DNA of 56,816 bases from Streptosporangiales bacterium (lineage in GTDB: Bacteria > Actinomycetota > Actinomycetes > Streptosporangiales > WHST01): NCBI GenBank assembly GCA_009379955.1, contig WHST01000031.1, positions 1 to 56,816 of the forward strand, in the 5' to 3' direction. Each line of letters begins with the position of its first letter. Position 1 is the first letter of the stretch. Both the position numbers and the translations under genes were made by a program. This document shows, piece after piece, positions 37,143-48,277 of this stretch. The notes below the pieces were generated by a model, which was not told the DNA's origin, searched no databases, and was given only the letters and a program-made list of their open reading frames with translations.

Positions 37143-38051
37143 CTAGACCCGCAGATATCGGCGAATCGTGAGGAACGACGACAGCATCGAGAGCAGGACA
37201 CCGACCACGAGCAGCAGGAGCACGATCAGGTGCACGCTGTCCCAGCCGAGGAACGCGAACCGGAGGAAGCCCGGCTTGATCTTCCAGTCGACGAGTGCCT
37301 TGAGGCCGTAGACCGCACCGGACGCGACCACCCCCCCGAGGAACCCGGTCACGGCACCCTCGAGGAGGAAGGGCATCTGGATGGAGAAGTTCGACGCTCC
37401 GACCAACCGCATGATGCCCGTCTCGCGTCTGCGGGAGAACGCGGCGAGCCGGATCGTGTTGCCGATCAGCAGCAGCGCCGCGAGCAGGCCGAAGGCAGCG
37501 AGCATCAGCGCGCCGTTGCGCAACGTGTTGAGGATGTCGAAGAACTTGCCCAGCACGTTGTTGAAGTCGTAGACCGAGCTCACCCCCGGCCTGCCCTGCA
37601 CTGCGCTGCTCACGATCGGGTACTTCTCGGGGTCCTTGAGCTTGATCCGGTACGACGCGGGGATGTCACCGACCCGGGTGTTCTCGACGAGGACGGGCGT
37701 GTCCTTGAACTGCTGGGAGAACCGCTTGTGGGCCGTCGCCTCGTCCTCGTAGTAGACGTCCGCCACCTCGGGCATGTTGTCGAGCAGCGACCTGAGCTGC
37801 TCCCTCTGCTGGCCGGTGATGGGTCCGCTGGCCTGGCACGCGGGGACCTGGCTCTCCTTGCCGCACAGGTAGACCGTGACCTCGACCTTGTCGTACCAGT
37901 AGTCCTTCATCGTGTTGACCTGGGCCCAGATGAAGAGCCCGACACCGAGCAGGGTCAGGGCGACGGCGGTGGTCACCATGACGCCGAGCGTCATCGTGAC
38001 GTTGCGCCGTAGGCCGATCCACATCTCGGAGAGAATGAAACGCAGTCGCAT
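37143..38051 (-). CDS. ftsX: Cell-division ABC transporter permease FtsX
   Basis: This 302-residue protein has FtsX architecture: a cytoplasmic N-terminus ([17 protein letters not shown]), helix 1, a large extracellular loop (about 45-170) with EVTVYLCGK and a Cys pair, then three more helices with the FtsX-domain motif [15 protein letters not shown]. With FtsE it regulates cell-wall hydrolases at the division site; in mycobacteria the loop binds RipC. The ATG at 38051 has GAGGA upstream. An in-frame upstream extension is not conserved in style and was left out. Confidence 0.95.
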   Translation of the reverse strand: MRLRFILSEMWIGLRRNVTMTLGVMVTTAVALTLLGVGLFIWAQVNTMKDYWYDKVEVTVYLCGKESQVPACQASGPITGQQREQLRSLLDNMPEVADVYYEDEATAHKRFSQQFKDTPVLVENTRVGDIPASYRIKLKDPEKYPIVSSAVQGRPGVSSVYDFNNVLGKFFDILNTLRNGALMLAAFGLLAALLLIGNTIRLAAFSRRRETGIMRLVGASNFSIQMPFLLEGAVTGFLGGVVASGAVYGLKALVDWKIKPGFLRFAFLGWDSVHLIVLLLLVVGVLLSMLSSFLTIRRYLRV

Positions 38052-38127
38052 GGTGTCCTCGTGGTCGGGGCGCGTCGTGGCGCCGTCGTCCGCCTCGGTG
38101 GGGCCTTTCTCGTCAGTGGTTGCGCGG

Positions 38128-38817
38128 CTAGCTCGAGTAGCCGTAGACGCCGCGGGACTGGTCACGGACGATCTTGCCGAACTCCAGCTCGACCACCCGC
38201 TTGCGCATCGAGTCGACGATCGCGGCGTCGTGTGTCGCCATGACCACCGTGGTGCCCGTGCGGTTGATCCGGTCCAGGATCTTCATGATGCCGATGCTCG
38301 TCGCCGGGTCGAGGTTTCCCGTCGGCTCGTCGGCGAGCAGGATCATCGGCCGGTTGACGAACGCACGGGCGATCGCGACCCGCTGCTGCTCGCCGCCGGA
38401 CAGCTCGTCGGGCAGCCGGTCGGCCTTCCCGTCGAGGCCGACGAGCTCCAGGGTGTCCGGCACCCAACGGTTGATCAGCTTCTGGTTCTTGCCGAGGACC
38501 TCGAGCGCGAACGCGACGTTCTCGCGAACGTTCTTGTTCGGCAGCAGCCGGAAGTCCTGGAACACACAGCCGATCTGCCGGCGCAGCTGCGGGACCTTCC
38601 AGCTGGACAACTTGTTCAGCTCCTTGCCGGCCACGTGGATGTCACCGGACGTGGGCCGATCCTCCCGCAGCACGAGGCGCAGGAAGGTCGACTTGCCCGA
38701 GCCCGACGCACCGACGAGGAAGATGAACTCGCTCTTGTCCACCTCGACGGACACGTTCTGCAGCGCCGGGCGCTGCTGGCTCGGGTAGAGCTTGGTCACG
38801 TCTTCGAAATTGATCAC
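38128..38817 (-). CDS. ftsE: Cell-division ATP-binding protein FtsE
   Basis: This 229-residue ABC ATPase starts [12 protein letters not shown]. It has Walker [11 protein letters not shown]-loop [22 protein letters not shown], signature [15 protein letters not shown] and Walker [13 protein letters not shown]. It works with FtsX at the septum. It heads the ftsE-ftsX-smpB cluster that is conserved in many actinobacteria after prfB. Here a subtilase and a small membrane protein gene lie between prfB and ftsE. Confidence 0.96.
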   Translation of the reverse strand: MINFEDVTKLYPSQQRPALQNVSVEVDKSEFIFLVGASGSGKSTFLRLVLREDRPTSGDIHVAGKELNKLSSWKVPQLRRQIGCVFQDFRLLPNKNVRENVAFALEVLGKNQKLINRWVPDTLELVGLDGKADRLPDELSGGEQQRVAIARAFVNRPMILLADEPTGNLDPATSIGIMKILDRINRTGTTVVMATHDAAIVDSMRKRVVELEFGKIVRDQSRGVYGYSS

Positions 38818-39038
38818 AACGGCATCACGAGTCGCAGTTTAGGGGTCTGGTCATGGATCCCGTCGGCTACGGGATGTGCGTGCCGCAACGGGTCCGTCGA
38901 CTGTCACGGTACCCACCCGGGGCAGGTAGGTGGCACCATGGGAGTGTAAGCGGCGCGACGGCGACAGTGCCGGAGGGGGACCTCGCGCGAGTCGCCCTGT
39001 CGCCGTTCGCGGGCCGGAGTTCGACGAAGGGCAGCATC

Positions 39039-39224
39039 GTGAGCCATGATCAACTGATCTGTGCGAGCTGCTCAGGCCGTGTGCTCGAAGGTCGTTGCCC
39101 GGTGTGCCGCGAGGCGAGGGCCGACCTGCGCGACAGCACCCGCACCACCTCGCTCGTCTATCTCGTCCTCGCCGCCCTCACCCTCTTCGGCCTCGTCTTC
39201 GGCCTCGTCCGCTCCTTTGCTTGA
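39039..39224 (+). CDS. Small zinc-ribbon membrane protein
   Basis: This 61-residue protein has a CxxC...CxxC zinc-ribbon (CASCSGRVLEGRCPVC) near the N-terminus and one C-terminal membrane helix (TSLVYLVLAALTLFGLVFGL). I chose the GTG at 39039, preceded by GAAGG, since sequence before it is not protein-like. Similar tiny proteins near division genes have unknown function. It is divergent from ftsE with about 220 bp between them, which shows no other gene. Confidence 0.65.
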   Translation: MSHDQLICASCSGRVLEGRCPVCREARADLRDSTRTTSLVYLVLAALTLFGLVFGLVRSFA

Positions 39225-39371
39225 TCCGTACCGCCTGATCAGCGCCGCCTGATCGACACGACCGACCCCCGGCCGGCTCGCGCATGGCGGCCCTGTCCGA
39301 AACCGGACACGGCTCCCATGGGCCACGCCAAACCGTGGCCCCACCGCGCTGCAATCGGTTACAACGCCGTC

Positions 39372-42300
39372 ATGCCTCCTTTCGCCCTCGCAGTCCGCCG
39401 CCTCGTCGCCGCCGTGGCCGCCGCCGCCATGCTCCTCGCGGCGCAGGCCGCTCCGGCCGCCGCTGCACCGCCGGCCACGCCCGACCCGGCCGCAACCGCC
39501 GCCGCGACCCCGGTACGGATCACGCTGGTGACCGGTGACATCGTCACGCTCAGGCCGGGCACGCACGGCCGTCCCGACGTGCTGTTCGAACCGCGTCACG
39601 GCACGGACGGCCGTGGCGGGTTCCGGGTCCGGCGCGAGGGCGACAGCACGTACGTCGTGCCGTCCGACGTCTCCGCGCTGGTCCCCGCGGTGCTCGACCG
39701 CGCCCTGTTCGACGTCACCGGCCTCGCCGCCATGGGATACGACGACGCACGGCGCACCGACATGCCGCTGATCGTCGAACGCACGGCCGGCACGCGAACC
39801 CTCGCGGCGGCACCGGAGGAGCTCCGTACGCGACGGACGCTGGACAGCATCGACGCCACGGCCGCCGTCGTCGACAAGGCCGGGGCGGCCGGCTTCGGCG
39901 ACGACCTCGCCCGCCTGTCGCGCCGCGGTGCCCCGGACCGGGCCGGGGCCGCACGCGCACTCGGCGGGGTCGACCGGATCTGGCTCGACGCGAGGGTCGA
40001 GGCCGCGGAGCTCGACGGATACCTCGGCCTGGTGGACGCGCCGGCGGCCTGGGACTCCGGCCTCGACGGCGCCGGGGTGACGGTGGCCGTGCTCGACACC
40101 GGGATCGACGGCGGCCACCCGGACCTCGCGAATCAGGTGCGGGAGTCGAGCGACTTCACCGGTACCGGGCCCGGCGCCGACGACCGGCACGGGCACGGGA
40201 CCCACGTGGCGTCCCTCCTGGCCGGCACCGGTGCCCGCTCGGACGGCGCGCGCCGTGGGATCGCGTTCGGCGCCGAGCTGCTGGCCGGCAAGGTCCTGGA
40301 CGACACCGGCACCGGCCAGGCGTCCTGGGTGATCGCCGGCATGCAGTGGGCCGTGCGGCAGGGCGCGGACGTCGTCAACCTGAGCCTCGGCGGCACCGCG
40401 GGTGACACCGACGACCCGACGTCGCAGGCCGTCGACGCGCTCACCGCGTCATCGGACACCCTCTTCGTCGTGGCCGCGGGGAACCAGGGCGGCCTCGGCG
40501 TCGACCACTTCACCGTCGACACCCCGGGCACCGCGGCGTCGGCGCTGACCGTCGGGGCCGTACGCACCGACGACTTCCTCGCCGTCTTCAGCGGCGAGGG
40601 CCCGGTGCGCGGCAGCTACCGGCTCAAGCCGGACATCACCGCGCCGGGCGTGGACCTGCTCGGCGCCAGGGCCGGTGCGCGCGACGGCGATTTCTACCGG
40701 TCGATGTCCGGCACCTCACAGGCCACGCCCGTGGTCGCCGGGGCCGCGGCGCTGCTGCGGCAGCAGCACCCGGACTGGACCTGGCAGCAGGTGAAGTCCA
40801 CCCTCGTCACCTCCGCCCACGATCACGCGAACGCGACCGCATGGAGCGAGGGCGGCGGTCGGCTCGACCTCCGGCGTGCCGTCACCCAGACGCTGCACAG
40901 CGATCTCTCCGCGATCGACTTCGGACAGCTGAAGCATCCGGACGACGACGTGCGCACCCGCACGCTGACGCTGACGAACGACGCCGCGGAGCCGGTGGAC
41001 GTCACGCTCACCGACACGCTGGACGACGGCTACGGCACGTCCGCAGCCGAGGCCGCTCTGACCGTCTCCCCCGCGACGCTGACGGTGCCGGCCGGCGGCA
41101 GCGCGAGCACGACGATCACCTTCGAGCCCACGCTCGCGGACGACGGCCTGCTGCAGGGCATGATCGACGTCGCGACCACGAACGGCGACGGCCTGCACCT
41201 GCCGGTCAACGCGCACGACGAGCCGGAGCGCTACGACCTCACCGTCAAGGTCCTGGACCGGGCGGGCAAGCCGTACGCGAACGGCGTCGTGAACCTCGTC
41301 AACGCCACCGACCTGCGCGGCACCTTCTTCGACGTGCGACTCGACGAGCGGGGCGAGGCGACCGTGCACACGGCGCCGGCGCGCTTCAGCGCCTTCTCCC
41401 GCGTCACCACACCGGCCGGCGGCGGCGCCCCGGAGACCTTCACCATCGCGGGCTCGGCCGAGTTCACCGTCGACCGGGACACGACCTTCGTGGTCGACGC
41501 CAGGGACGCGCAGCGGGTGCGCCCACCCACCGTCCACGACCAGGCCACCAGGGTCGCGCAGGCGAGCGTCGCCTACTCCCGGTACGACGACGGCCGCCGA
41601 GGGGCCATCGAGTACGACTTCTTCGACCCCGCGGACATCGCGGCCGGGACGGTGTTCATCTCCCCCACCCGACCGGTGCGGCAGGGGATCTTCCAGTCGG
41701 CGTTCCAGTGGCGCCTCGAACCGACCGGGCACCGGAGCCCGACCACGCCGGACGCGTACGAGCTGGTCGTCATCACCCCGACGTTCGGCCCGTCCCCGCA
41801 CCTGGACCGCCACGACGTCGCACGGCTGGCGCGGGTCGACAACCGGTACGCCGGGATCGACGGCAGGCGAACCCTGACCGCGGGACGCGTCTTCGTCACC
41901 GACCTGTCGGGTGTCGGCCTGGTCCACCGGCGGCCGGTCGACGTCCCCACCCGGTCCGTCGAGCTCGTGACCCCGGCGCCGAACCTGCGCTGGACGCAGT
42001 GCCTGGCGGTGCCAGCGGTCCCGGTCGCCGAGCTGTGCGACCCGGACTGGGTCGTCCACGAGCGCGGCGAGCGGCGCACGGTCGACTGGGGTCGCGGACT
42101 CCACGTCGACGCGGCGTTCGCGACCCACAGCACCGGCATCTTCTCCGCGGGCGCCGGGCTCGCCGACGGGACGCACCACGGCCGGTTCCCCGGCACGACC
42201 GAGACCCAGCAGGTGCGGCTGTACCGCAACGGGACGCTGGTCGGGAGCCGTGACCAGAACGACGCGTCGGCGTCCGTCCCGCCGGAGCCGGCGGAGTTCC

Positions 42301-42836
42301 GGATGGAGCACCGGTACACGATGCCCGCGGACACGCTGCCGGTCGCGACCAGCGGGTCGACCGCGTGGACGTTCCGGTCGTCGCCGCCGGCCCCCCAGCA
42401 GGGCGGGCAGACCGTGCCGCCGCTGCTGCGCCTGCGCTACGACCCGCTCGTCGACGACCTCGGCCGCGCCCGCGCACACCGGCCGCTGCCGATCACCGTC
42501 ACCGTGGGGCATCTGGCGCGCGCGACCGGCGAGGTGCCGCGGCCGACGGCCGCACGCCTGGCGTACTCCACCGACGGCGGCGAGACATGGCACGCGCTGC
42601 GGACCACCCGGATCGGTATGTCCAGGTGGGTAGCGGTCGTCCCCGGGGTCGGCCGTACGTTCCGGTCGCGCGTTGTCGCTGCGGGCCACGGCGACCGACA
42701 GCGCGGACGGCACGATCGAGCAGACGGTGATCGGGGCGATCCCGGTGCGGTGACCCGCGCCGCGGCGGCAACGCGCCCTAGGACTGCGCCTCGGCCGTCT
42801 CCTGCTGGCGGCGCCAGCGGATCTCCGCCTCGATGA
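39372..42836 (+). CDS. Secreted subtilisin-like serine peptidase (S8), frameshifted at the 3' end
   Basis: The protein starts with a Sec signal peptide ([22 protein letters not shown]) and a prodomain (about 50-215). A complete S8 domain follows: Asp in [15 protein letters not shown], His in [11 protein letters not shown], Asn in VVAAGNQG and Ser in [14 protein letters not shown]. About 500 C-terminal residues look like beta-sandwich modules. After WVAVVPG the reading frame becomes Arg-rich and runs 59 nt into the 3' end of prfB. Moving to the +1 frame at CCCCGGGG (42641-42648) gives ...[17 protein letters not shown]... and a stop at 42750-42752, a normal ending. The ATG at 39372 fits the signal peptide better than one 54 nt upstream; TACAAC 6 nt before it may be a leaderless -10. 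Confidence 0.88.
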   Translation: MPPFALAVRRLVAAVAAAAMLLAAQAAPAAAAPPATPDPAATAAATPVRITLVTGDIVTLRPGTHGRPDVLFEPRHGTDGRGGFRVRREGDSTYVVPSDVSALVPAVLDRALFDVTGLAAMGYDDARRTDMPLIVERTAGTRTLAAAPEELRTRRTLDSIDATAAVVDKAGAAGFGDDLARLSRRGAPDRAGAARALGGVDRIWLDARVEAAELDGYLGLVDAPAAWDSGLDGAGVTVAVLDTGIDGGHPDLANQVRESSDFTGTGPGADDRHGHGTHVASLLAGTGARSDGARRGIAFGAELLAGKVLDDTGTGQASWVIAGMQWAVRQGADVVNLSLGGTAGDTDDPTSQAVDALTASSDTLFVVAAGNQGGLGVDHFTVDTPGTAASALTVGAVRTDDFLAVFSGEGPVRGSYRLKPDITAPGVDLLGARAGARDGDFYRSMSGTSQATPVVAGAAALLRQQHPDWTWQQVKSTLVTSAHDHANATAWSEGGGRLDLRRAVTQTLHSDLSAIDFGQLKHPDDDVRTRTLTLTNDAAEPVDVTLTDTLDDGYGTSAAEAALTVSPATLTVPAGGSASTTITFEPTLADDGLLQGMIDVATTNGDGLHLPVNAHDEPERYDLTVKVLDRAGKPYANGVVNLVNATDLRGTFFDVRLDERGEATVHTAPARFSAFSRVTTPAGGGAPETFTIAGSAEFTVDRDTTFVVDARDAQRVRPPTVHDQATRVAQASVAYSRYDDGRRGAIEYDFFDPADIAAGTVFISPTRPVRQGIFQSAFQWRLEPTGHRSPTTPDAYELVVITPTFGPSPHLDRHDVARLARVDNRYAGIDGRRTLTAGRVFVTDLSGVGLVHRRPVDVPTRSVELVTPAPNLRWTQCLAVPAVPVAELCDPDWVVHERGERRTVDWGRGLHVDAAFATHSTGIFSAGAGLADGTHHGRFPGTTETQQVRLYRNGTLVGSRDQNDASASVPPEPAEFRMEHRYTMPADTLPVATSGSTAWTFRSSPPAPQQGGQTVPPLLRLRYDPLVDDLGRARAHRPLPITVTVGHLARATGEVPRPTAARLAYSTDGGETWHALRTTRIGMSRWVAVVPGVGRTFRSRVVAAGHGDRQRGRHDRADGDRGDPGAVTRAAAATRPRTAPRPSPAGGASGSPPR

Positions 42837-43902
42837 ACGAGTCGAGGTCGCCGTCGAGCACGCCGTCGGTGTTGGAGGTCTCGACCTCGGTGCGCAGGTC
42901 CTTCACCATCTGGTACGGGTGCAGCACGTAGTTGCGGATCTGCGTGCCCCAGCTCGTGGTCGACTCCCCGCGCAGGCCGGCGAGGGTGGCCGCCTCCTCC
43001 TGCCGGCGGCGCTCGAGCAGCTTGGCCAGCAGGACGTCCATCGCCCTGGCGCGGTTCTGCAGCTGCGAGCGCTCGTTCTGGCAGCTCACCACGATGCCGG
43101 TGGGCAGGTGGGTGATCCGCACCGCGGAGTCGGTGGTGTTGACGCTCTGCCCACCGGGGCCCGACGAGCGGAAGACGTCGACCCTGATCTCGTCGTCGGA
43201 CACCGTGATCTCATCGGTGGTCTCCACGACCGGCGCGATGTCGATCCCGGCGAACGAGGTCTGCCGGCGGTTCTGGCTGTCGAACGGGGAGATGCGCACC
43301 AGCCGGTGCGTGCCGTGCTCGCCACGCAGCGTGCCGTACGCGAACGGCGCGCGCACGGTGAACGTCGCGGACTTCAGGCCCGCGCCCTCAGCGTACGACG
43401 TGTCGTAGACGTCGACGCCGTAACCGTGCCGCTCCGCCCAGCGCGTGTACATGCGCATGAGCATCTCCGCCCAGTCGGCCGCGTCGACGCCGCCGGCCTG
43501 GGCGTTGATCGTCACCAGGGCCTCGCGCTCGTCGTACGGGCCGGAGAGCAGCGTGCGCACCTCGAGCTCGCCGACCTGGGAACCGAGCGAGCGGAGCTCC
43601 TCGTGCGCCTCCGCCAGGGTCGCGGCGTCGTCCTCGGCCGCGGCCAGTTCGAACAGCACCTTGAGGTCGTCGATCCGACTCCGCAGCGCCGTGACCTTGT
43701 TGATCACGCCCTGCAGGTACGACAGCTTGCTGGTGACCTTCTGCGCGTACGCGGAGTCGTCCCAGAGCCCGGGTGCGGCCGCCTGCTCCTCCAGGTCACC
43801 GGCCGTCTTCCGCATCTGCTCGATGTCGAGGACCGCCTCGACACTGCGCAACGTGCTGTCGAGGGTGTCGAGCGGTGCCTGAGCGTCGGAGTCGATGGCC
43901 AC
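42778..43902 (-). CDS. prfB: Peptide chain release factor 2
   Basis: This 374-residue RF2 has the stop-recognition motif SPF ([17 protein letters not shown]) and the catalytic GGQ in [16 protein letters not shown]. The N-terminal domain contains [25 protein letters not shown], typical of actinobacterial RF2. It releases peptides at UGA and UAA. The reading frame is continuous, without the internal UGA frameshift site of E. coli prfB. I chose the GTG at 43902; TACGCT 7 nt upstream and no Shine-Dalgarno suggest a leaderless mRNA. Upstream in-frame sequence to 43986 lies across this promoter. Confidence 0.95.
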   Translation of the reverse strand: MAIDSDAQAPLDTLDSTLRSVEAVLDIEQMRKTAGDLEEQAAAPGLWDDSAYAQKVTSKLSYLQGVINKVTALRSRIDDLKVLFELAAAEDDAATLAEAHEELRSLGSQVGELEVRTLLSGPYDEREALVTINAQAGGVDAADWAEMLMRMYTRWAERHGYGVDVYDTSYAEGAGLKSATFTVRAPFAYGTLRGEHGTHRLVRISPFDSQNRRQTSFAGIDIAPVVETTDEITVSDDEIRVDVFRSSGPGGQSVNTTDSAVRITHLPTGIVVSCQNERSQLQNRARAMDVLLAKLLERRRQEEAATLAGLRGESTTSWGTQIRNYVLHPYQMVKDLRTEVETSNTDGVLDGDLDSFIEAEIRWRRQQETAEAQS

Positions 43903-44009
43903 ATCGTGCAGCGTAACAACACCCTGAGGTCCGGCCGCCGGGGAAGCGAAAGGGCGCCCTACGTGGTTCAGTTCCGGTATCGGCACCCGCCGAGGAGAGG
44001 ATGTGTCCC

Positions 44010-45530
44010 ATGACAGCCAGCGCGCTGCCGGCAGGAGTGCGTCTCGGTCAGCCGGCCGGGCGCTGGGTGGTGCTCGCCACCGTCCTCGGCTCGGGTGTCG
44101 CGATGCTCGACGCGACCGTGGTCAACGTGGCACTACCGGCCCTGGGCGAGGAGCTCGACGCGTCGATCGCGGGACTTCAATGGACGGTCAACGCGTACAC
44201 GCTCACGCTCGCATGCTTCATCCTGCTCGGCGGCGCGCTCGGTGACCGCTTCGGCCGCCGCCGGGTCTTCGTCGTGGGCGTGGTGTGGTTCGCGGTCGCG
44301 TCGGCCCTGTGCGGACTCGCCCAGGACGTCGCGATGCTCGTCGCCGCACGTGCCCTGCAGGGCATCGGTGGTGCACTCCTCACCCCCGGGTCGCTCGCGA
44401 TCATCCAGGCGTCGTTCCATCCCGACGACAGGGCGCGGGCGGTCGGCGCGTGGTCGGGTCTCGGCGGGGTGGCCGCCGCGATCGGCCCGTTCCTCGGCGG
44501 CTGGCTGGTCGCGACCGCCGGCTGGCGTTGGGTCTTCCTCATCAACATCCCGCTCGCCGCTGTCGTGGTGGTCGTCGCCCTGCGCCACGTACCGGAGACG
44601 ATCGACGACGAGGCGCACGGCAGGTTCGACGTGCTCGGCGCGGCGCTCGCCGCCCTCGCCCTCGCCGGCATCACCTACGCCCTCACGGAGATGCCGGGCG
44701 GGCGCATCGACGCGCCCGTGATCGCCGCCGGCGCCGTCGGCGTCGTGGCAGCGGTGGTCTTCGGCTACGTCGAGCGCGTCCGTTCCGGCGGACGCGGGCC
44801 GCGCCCGATGCTGCCGCTCGAGACGTTCAGGTCGCGGCAGTTCACCGCGGTCAACGCCATCACGCTGGTCGTGTACGGCGGGATGAGCGTGATGTTCTTC
44901 CTCCTCGTCCTGCACCTCCAGGTGGTGGCGGAGTTCTCGCCGCTCGCCGCCGGCACCGCACTGCTGCCGGTCACCGCGATCATGCTCGTGTTCTCGGCCC
45001 GCGCCGGCGCACTCGCCCAGCGGATCGGGCCACGGATACCGATGACGGTCGGCCTCGTCGTCGCCGCCGGCGGCATGCTGCTCGTGACGCGGATCGGCCC
45101 CGGAGCCTCGTACGTGCTCGATGTGCTGCCCGCGGTCGCGGTCTTCGGCCTCGGCCTCTCCGCCACCGTCGCGCCGCTCACCGCAACCGTGCTGGCGACC
45201 GCGGATCCGCGCCACGCCGGCGTCGCCAGCGGCATCAACAACGCCGTCGCCAGGGCCGCCGGCCTCCTCGCCGTCGCGGCCGTGCCACCCGCCGTCGGCC
45301 TGACCGGCGACGCCCTCTCGCGGGCCGGCGTGTTCGCGACCGGGTTCCGTACGGCCATGGTCGTGAGTGCCATTCTCCTGCTCGCCGGCGCGGTGGCCAG
45401 CCTGCTGACCATCCACGACGACGTGCTGCGGGTCTGCCCGCGCGAGTCGTGGCCACAGGCCAGGTCGCAGTGCGGCGTCGGCGCCCCCACCCTCGAACCG
45501 GACCGCCACCCGGCGGGCGTCGCGTCCTAG
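44010..45530 (+). CDS. MFS transporter, DHA2 (EmrB/QacA) family
   Basis: This 506-residue drug:proton antiporter has about 14 predicted helices. Family motifs are [17 protein letters not shown] (motif D1), [13 protein letters not shown] (motif A) and [19 protein letters not shown] (motif C region). The ATG at 44010 has GAGGAGAGG 9 nt upstream; an ATG at 44001 abuts that site and is less likely. Substrates are unknown; relatives export dyes, antibiotics and fatty acids. No regulator lies next to it in the same operon. Confidence 0.92.
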   Translation: MTASALPAGVRLGQPAGRWVVLATVLGSGVAMLDATVVNVALPALGEELDASIAGLQWTVNAYTLTLACFILLGGALGDRFGRRRVFVVGVVWFAVASALCGLAQDVAMLVAARALQGIGGALLTPGSLAIIQASFHPDDRARAVGAWSGLGGVAAAIGPFLGGWLVATAGWRWVFLINIPLAAVVVVVALRHVPETIDDEAHGRFDVLGAALAALALAGITYALTEMPGGRIDAPVIAAGAVGVVAAVVFGYVERVRSGGRGPRPMLPLETFRSRQFTAVNAITLVVYGGMSVMFFLLVLHLQVVAEFSPLAAGTALLPVTAIMLVFSARAGALAQRIGPRIPMTVGLVVAAGGMLLVTRIGPGASYVLDVLPAVAVFGLGLSATVAPLTATVLATADPRHAGVASGINNAVARAAGLLAVAAVPPAVGLTGDALSRAGVFATGFRTAMVVSAILLLAGAVASLLTIHDDVLRVCPRESWPQARSQCGVGAPTLEPDRHPAGVAS

Positions 45531-45540
45531 GAGAACCGCG

Positions 45541-46050
45541 TCAACCAGGGAACTCGGCGGCGTTGAACGCGTAGCCGATCATCCAGTGCGTGCGCATGCG
45601 GAAGTACGCGATGTCGTCGGCCCAGGTGGTGGGCGACGAGCCGTAGTGCTCCGTCAGGTGCTCGTCGATCCACCCATGGTCGGCGTGCTCGGGAGTGATG
45701 TCGTCCGCGGTGCCATGGGCGAACACCCCGATCCGCTCACCGTCGACGTGGGCGACGCTCACGGCGGGACGCGCGCGGAGGTGGTGCGCCTTGTGCGCCG
45801 TGCCGCTCGTGCTGAAGACCCAGTGGCCGCGCAGGAAGTGTCCGTCGACCGCGGACGTCCGCGGCTCTCCCCTCGCGGTGGTGGTCGCGACCACGAGCAC
45901 CTTCATGCCGGGCAGCGCGGCCACCAGCTGGCGTGCGGTCAGGGTGCGCTCCCCCGGCGTCACGATGCTGCGCAGGTGGTCGCCGGAACGGCCGATCGAG
46001 TCGTCCAGGAGGCGCTGTAGTTCGTCGATGTCGTCTGCTGTCTCGCGCAT
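45541..46050 (-). CDS. Pyridoxamine 5'-phosphate oxidase-like (split-barrel) flavoprotein
   Basis: This 169-residue protein has the split-barrel flavin/F420-binding fold: LVAALPGMKVLVVATTTARGEPRTSAVDGHF, HWVFSTSGTAHKAHHLRARPAVSVAHVDGERIGVFAHGTAD. It looks like the actinobacterial branch (FDOR type) that binds FMN, F420, heme or biliverdin, but the cofactor cannot be fixed here. The ATG at 46050 starts it; it is convergent with the DHA2 exporter after a 10-nt gap. Confidence 0.82.
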   Translation of the reverse strand: MRETADDIDELQRLLDDSIGRSGDHLRSIVTPGERTLTARQLVAALPGMKVLVVATTTARGEPRTSAVDGHFLRGHWVFSTSGTAHKAHHLRARPAVSVAHVDGERIGVFAHGTADDITPEHADHGWIDEHLTEHYGSSPTTWADDIAYFRMRTHWMIGYAFNAAEFPG

Positions 46051-46196
46051 GCCAGGAGTGTGCCACCACCCGCCGACACACGGGCGGCGAGAAAGTCCTC
46101 CGCGATCGCGTCATGATCGCGGCGTCACGCCGTCCCACCCACAAGACCGACCAACAGTGGACCCGGCCGTACCGGCCGGCGATCAGGGGAGTCGCC

Positions 46197-46409
46197 GTGG
46201 ACGCAGCGGACAAGGACACAGAGGACGAGGCCGAGCGGACACCGCAGGACGGGCAACCCGCTCCGAAAAGGCGCAGGAAGTCCAGGGTGAAGGGCACCGA
46301 GGCGCCGCGCGACGTCGACGGCAAGTGCTCTCGATGCGGACGGCCGTGGCCCTGCCTGCACTGCCTCACCAGCACGCCACCGTTCGTCCGCGTGCACAAC
46401 AACTTCTGA
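46197..46409 (+). CDS. Small zinc-ribbon hypothetical protein
   Basis: This protein of about 70 residues has a charged N-terminal half (DKDTEDEAERTPQD, then a basic PKRRRKSRVKG) and a C-terminal CSRCGRPWPCLHC motif that could bind zinc. I chose the GTG at 46197, preceded by GGGGA; an in-frame ATG at 46113 is an alternative. The function is unknown. Two strong hairpins lie downstream. Confidence 0.55.
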   Translation: MDAADKDTEDEAERTPQDGQPAPKRRRKSRVKGTEAPRDVDGKCSRCGRPWPCLHCLTSTPPFVRVHNNF

Positions 46410-46726
46410 ACGTCGGGGCCGCGCACGTGCGTCCGCTGGCAGTGCGCGGTCCCGCCACCACGTCCGTCCACGGTCTCGGCCACCGACGGTTCGGTCCCCA
46501 GGGGGGAACGGCTGACCGTCGGTGGCCGGGGCGGGCGCGGCGGGCCGGGCGACGCAAGGTCCCGCCCGGCCCGCCGCACCCGTCGACGTGGGACCTTTGC
46601 CGTTCCTATGCCGGCGCCTCCTACGATCGCGAGCATGCCCGAACCCGAACCGCGTGATCGCGGCCCGATCTCCCCACCGGTCCCGCCGGGTGGGGTGGTG
46701 TCCGGCGCCTAGAGGACGGCCCCTTA
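46410..46726. other. Gene-poor stretch with two strong hairpins and a possible truncated ORF
   Basis: Hairpin 1 (46482-46523) has arms ACCGACGGT/ACCGTCGGT. Hairpin 2 (46537-46577) has perfect 15-bp arms, GCGGCGGGCCGGGCG and its complement, and could terminate the zinc-ribbon gene. TACGAT lies 7 nt before an ATG at 46635 that opens a 25-codon frame (MPEPEPRDRGPISPP..., stop 46710-46712). It ends just before the MFS/MarR cassette and could be the 5' remnant of a gene cut by that insertion. This is speculative. Confidence 0.4.
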
Positions 46727-48168
46727 TCAGGCTGATGGTTCGATCTCGGGTTTGGGCAGGGCGAAGCACAGCAGGGCAGTTGCCACGAGGGCGGTGGTGA
46801 TCGCGAGGGTGCTCGCTCCCAGTCCGTTGTTGTGGCCGCTGTGGCCGGAAGCTGTGAAGAACACGACGCTCAGGCCGGCGGTCCCGATGGCGCCACCGAA
46901 CTGTTGGCTGGTGGTCCACACACCTGAGGCGGAACCGGCGTAACGGGGTGGGACGGCGGACAGGAAGATGGTGGTCAGGGTGGGCATGACGAGGTTCATC
47001 CCGATGCCGACGATGAACAGGCCGGGAACGACCACCCATGGGCTGATGCTGGTGGTCACCGACGAGGACGGCACGGTGATCGCGAGGGTGCCGACTGCGG
47101 CGGTGAGGGCGCCGGCACCCACGACGAGACGACCGAACCGGACGGTGAGGCGGCCAACGAAGGCGGTCATGGCGAGGCCGCCGGCGCAGAACGCGATGGT
47201 GACGAGACCGGCATCGAGAGGTGAGTAGCCCTGGCCGTCTTGGAGCCAGAGCATGAACACGAGCAGGAAGCCGCTGAACCCTCCGAAGGCGACGAGTTGG
47301 ATCACGAGGGCGACGGCGGAGGTGCGTTCGCGCACCAGCCCGAATGGGATCAGCGCCATCGCCCGACTGTCGGGGGTACGGTCTTCAGCCAGGACCACGG
47401 CGACCACGGCGGCGACCCCGGCAGCCAGGCACAGCCACACCCACGGCGCCCAGTCATAGGTGCCGCCCTCGAGCAGAGCTGACACGATCGCCACCAGTCC
47501 CGCCGACAGTCCCAGCAACGGGACAGGTCGGGGCGCCTGGCCGCCGGAGTGCGGCTCTCGGGGACCAGCCAGGCCCCGAGGACGACCAGGACGATCGCAA
47601 CGGGCAGGCTGATGAGGAAGATCGATCGCCAGCCGAGCCCGCCGATGTCGGCGGCGATCAGCACCCCGCCGAGCAGCAGGCCGCCCGCCTGGGCGGTGCC
47701 GGAGAAGACACCGAACAGACCGAACACGGTCGCCCGCTCTCGGCCGTCGAAGAGCCCATAGAGGCTGGCGAGAACCTGAGGCGCGAGCAGACCGGCGGCC
47801 ACCCCCTGGACGGCGCGAGCGGCGATCAGCTCGCCCGGCCCCGATACCAGTCCCGCCCACGTCCCGGCCGCGGCGAAGAGGACCAGCCCGGTCAGGAAGA
47901 CACGCTTACGGCCGACCAGGTCACCCATCCTGGCCCCGGTGATGAGCGAGGCAGCGAAGGCCAACAGATAGGCGGTCACGATCCACCCCGCCTCGGAAGG
48001 TGTGGCGCCCAGGTCAGCCTGAACGGTGGGCAGACCCACGTTGAGGATCGTGACGTTGAACAGATCGAGCATGAAGCCGCCGATCAGCACCGCCATAGCC
48101 GCCCACCGCCGCCTGGAACGCACCATGGCCTCAGTGGCCTCAGTGACGTCGGGGCCGGGCTCGGTCAT
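46727..48168 (-). pseudogene. MFS transporter (DHA2 type), interrupted by a frameshift
   Basis: Two frames together encode one 14-helix exporter. The N-terminal part (ATG 48168, GGGGGAG upstream) runs through FMLDLFNVTILNVGLPTVQ, RMGDLVGRKRVFL and GGLGWRSIFLISLPVAI to WLVPESRTPAARRPDLS. The C-terminal part resumes as PLLGLSAGLVAIVSALLEGG and ends at 46727. The break is near 47522: after GAC CTG TC one base is missing before CCG TTG CTG. One sequencing error would produce the same picture, so the gene may be intact in the living strain. It is divergent from a MarR gene, the usual arrangement for a repressed multidrug pump. Confidence 0.8.
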
Positions 48169-48190
48169 CTGCGCTCCCCCTCAGATATCA

Positions 48191-48255
48191 TCGTCGAGAC
48201 GAGTTACTCGCACGACCGTTTCTCTCGTTCTGTCGTTTATCTCGTTCATACGAGA
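48191..48255. promoter_or_regulatory. Divergent promoter region with candidate MarR operators
   Basis: TCTCGTTCATACGAGA (48240-48255) is a 6-bp palindrome with a 4-bp spacer. TCGTCGAGACGA (48191-48202) is a second palindrome nearer the MFS start, and CTCTCGTTC repeats between them. The layout fits one MarR protein binding both sides of the divergent promoters. Confidence 0.55.
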
Positions 48256-48277
48256 GACTATGGGAGGAGGTCACCCG

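Noticed and set aside
42778-43902. Programmed +1 frameshift in prfB as in E. coli.
   Set aside because: The frame is open from the start codon to the end, with no internal UGA.
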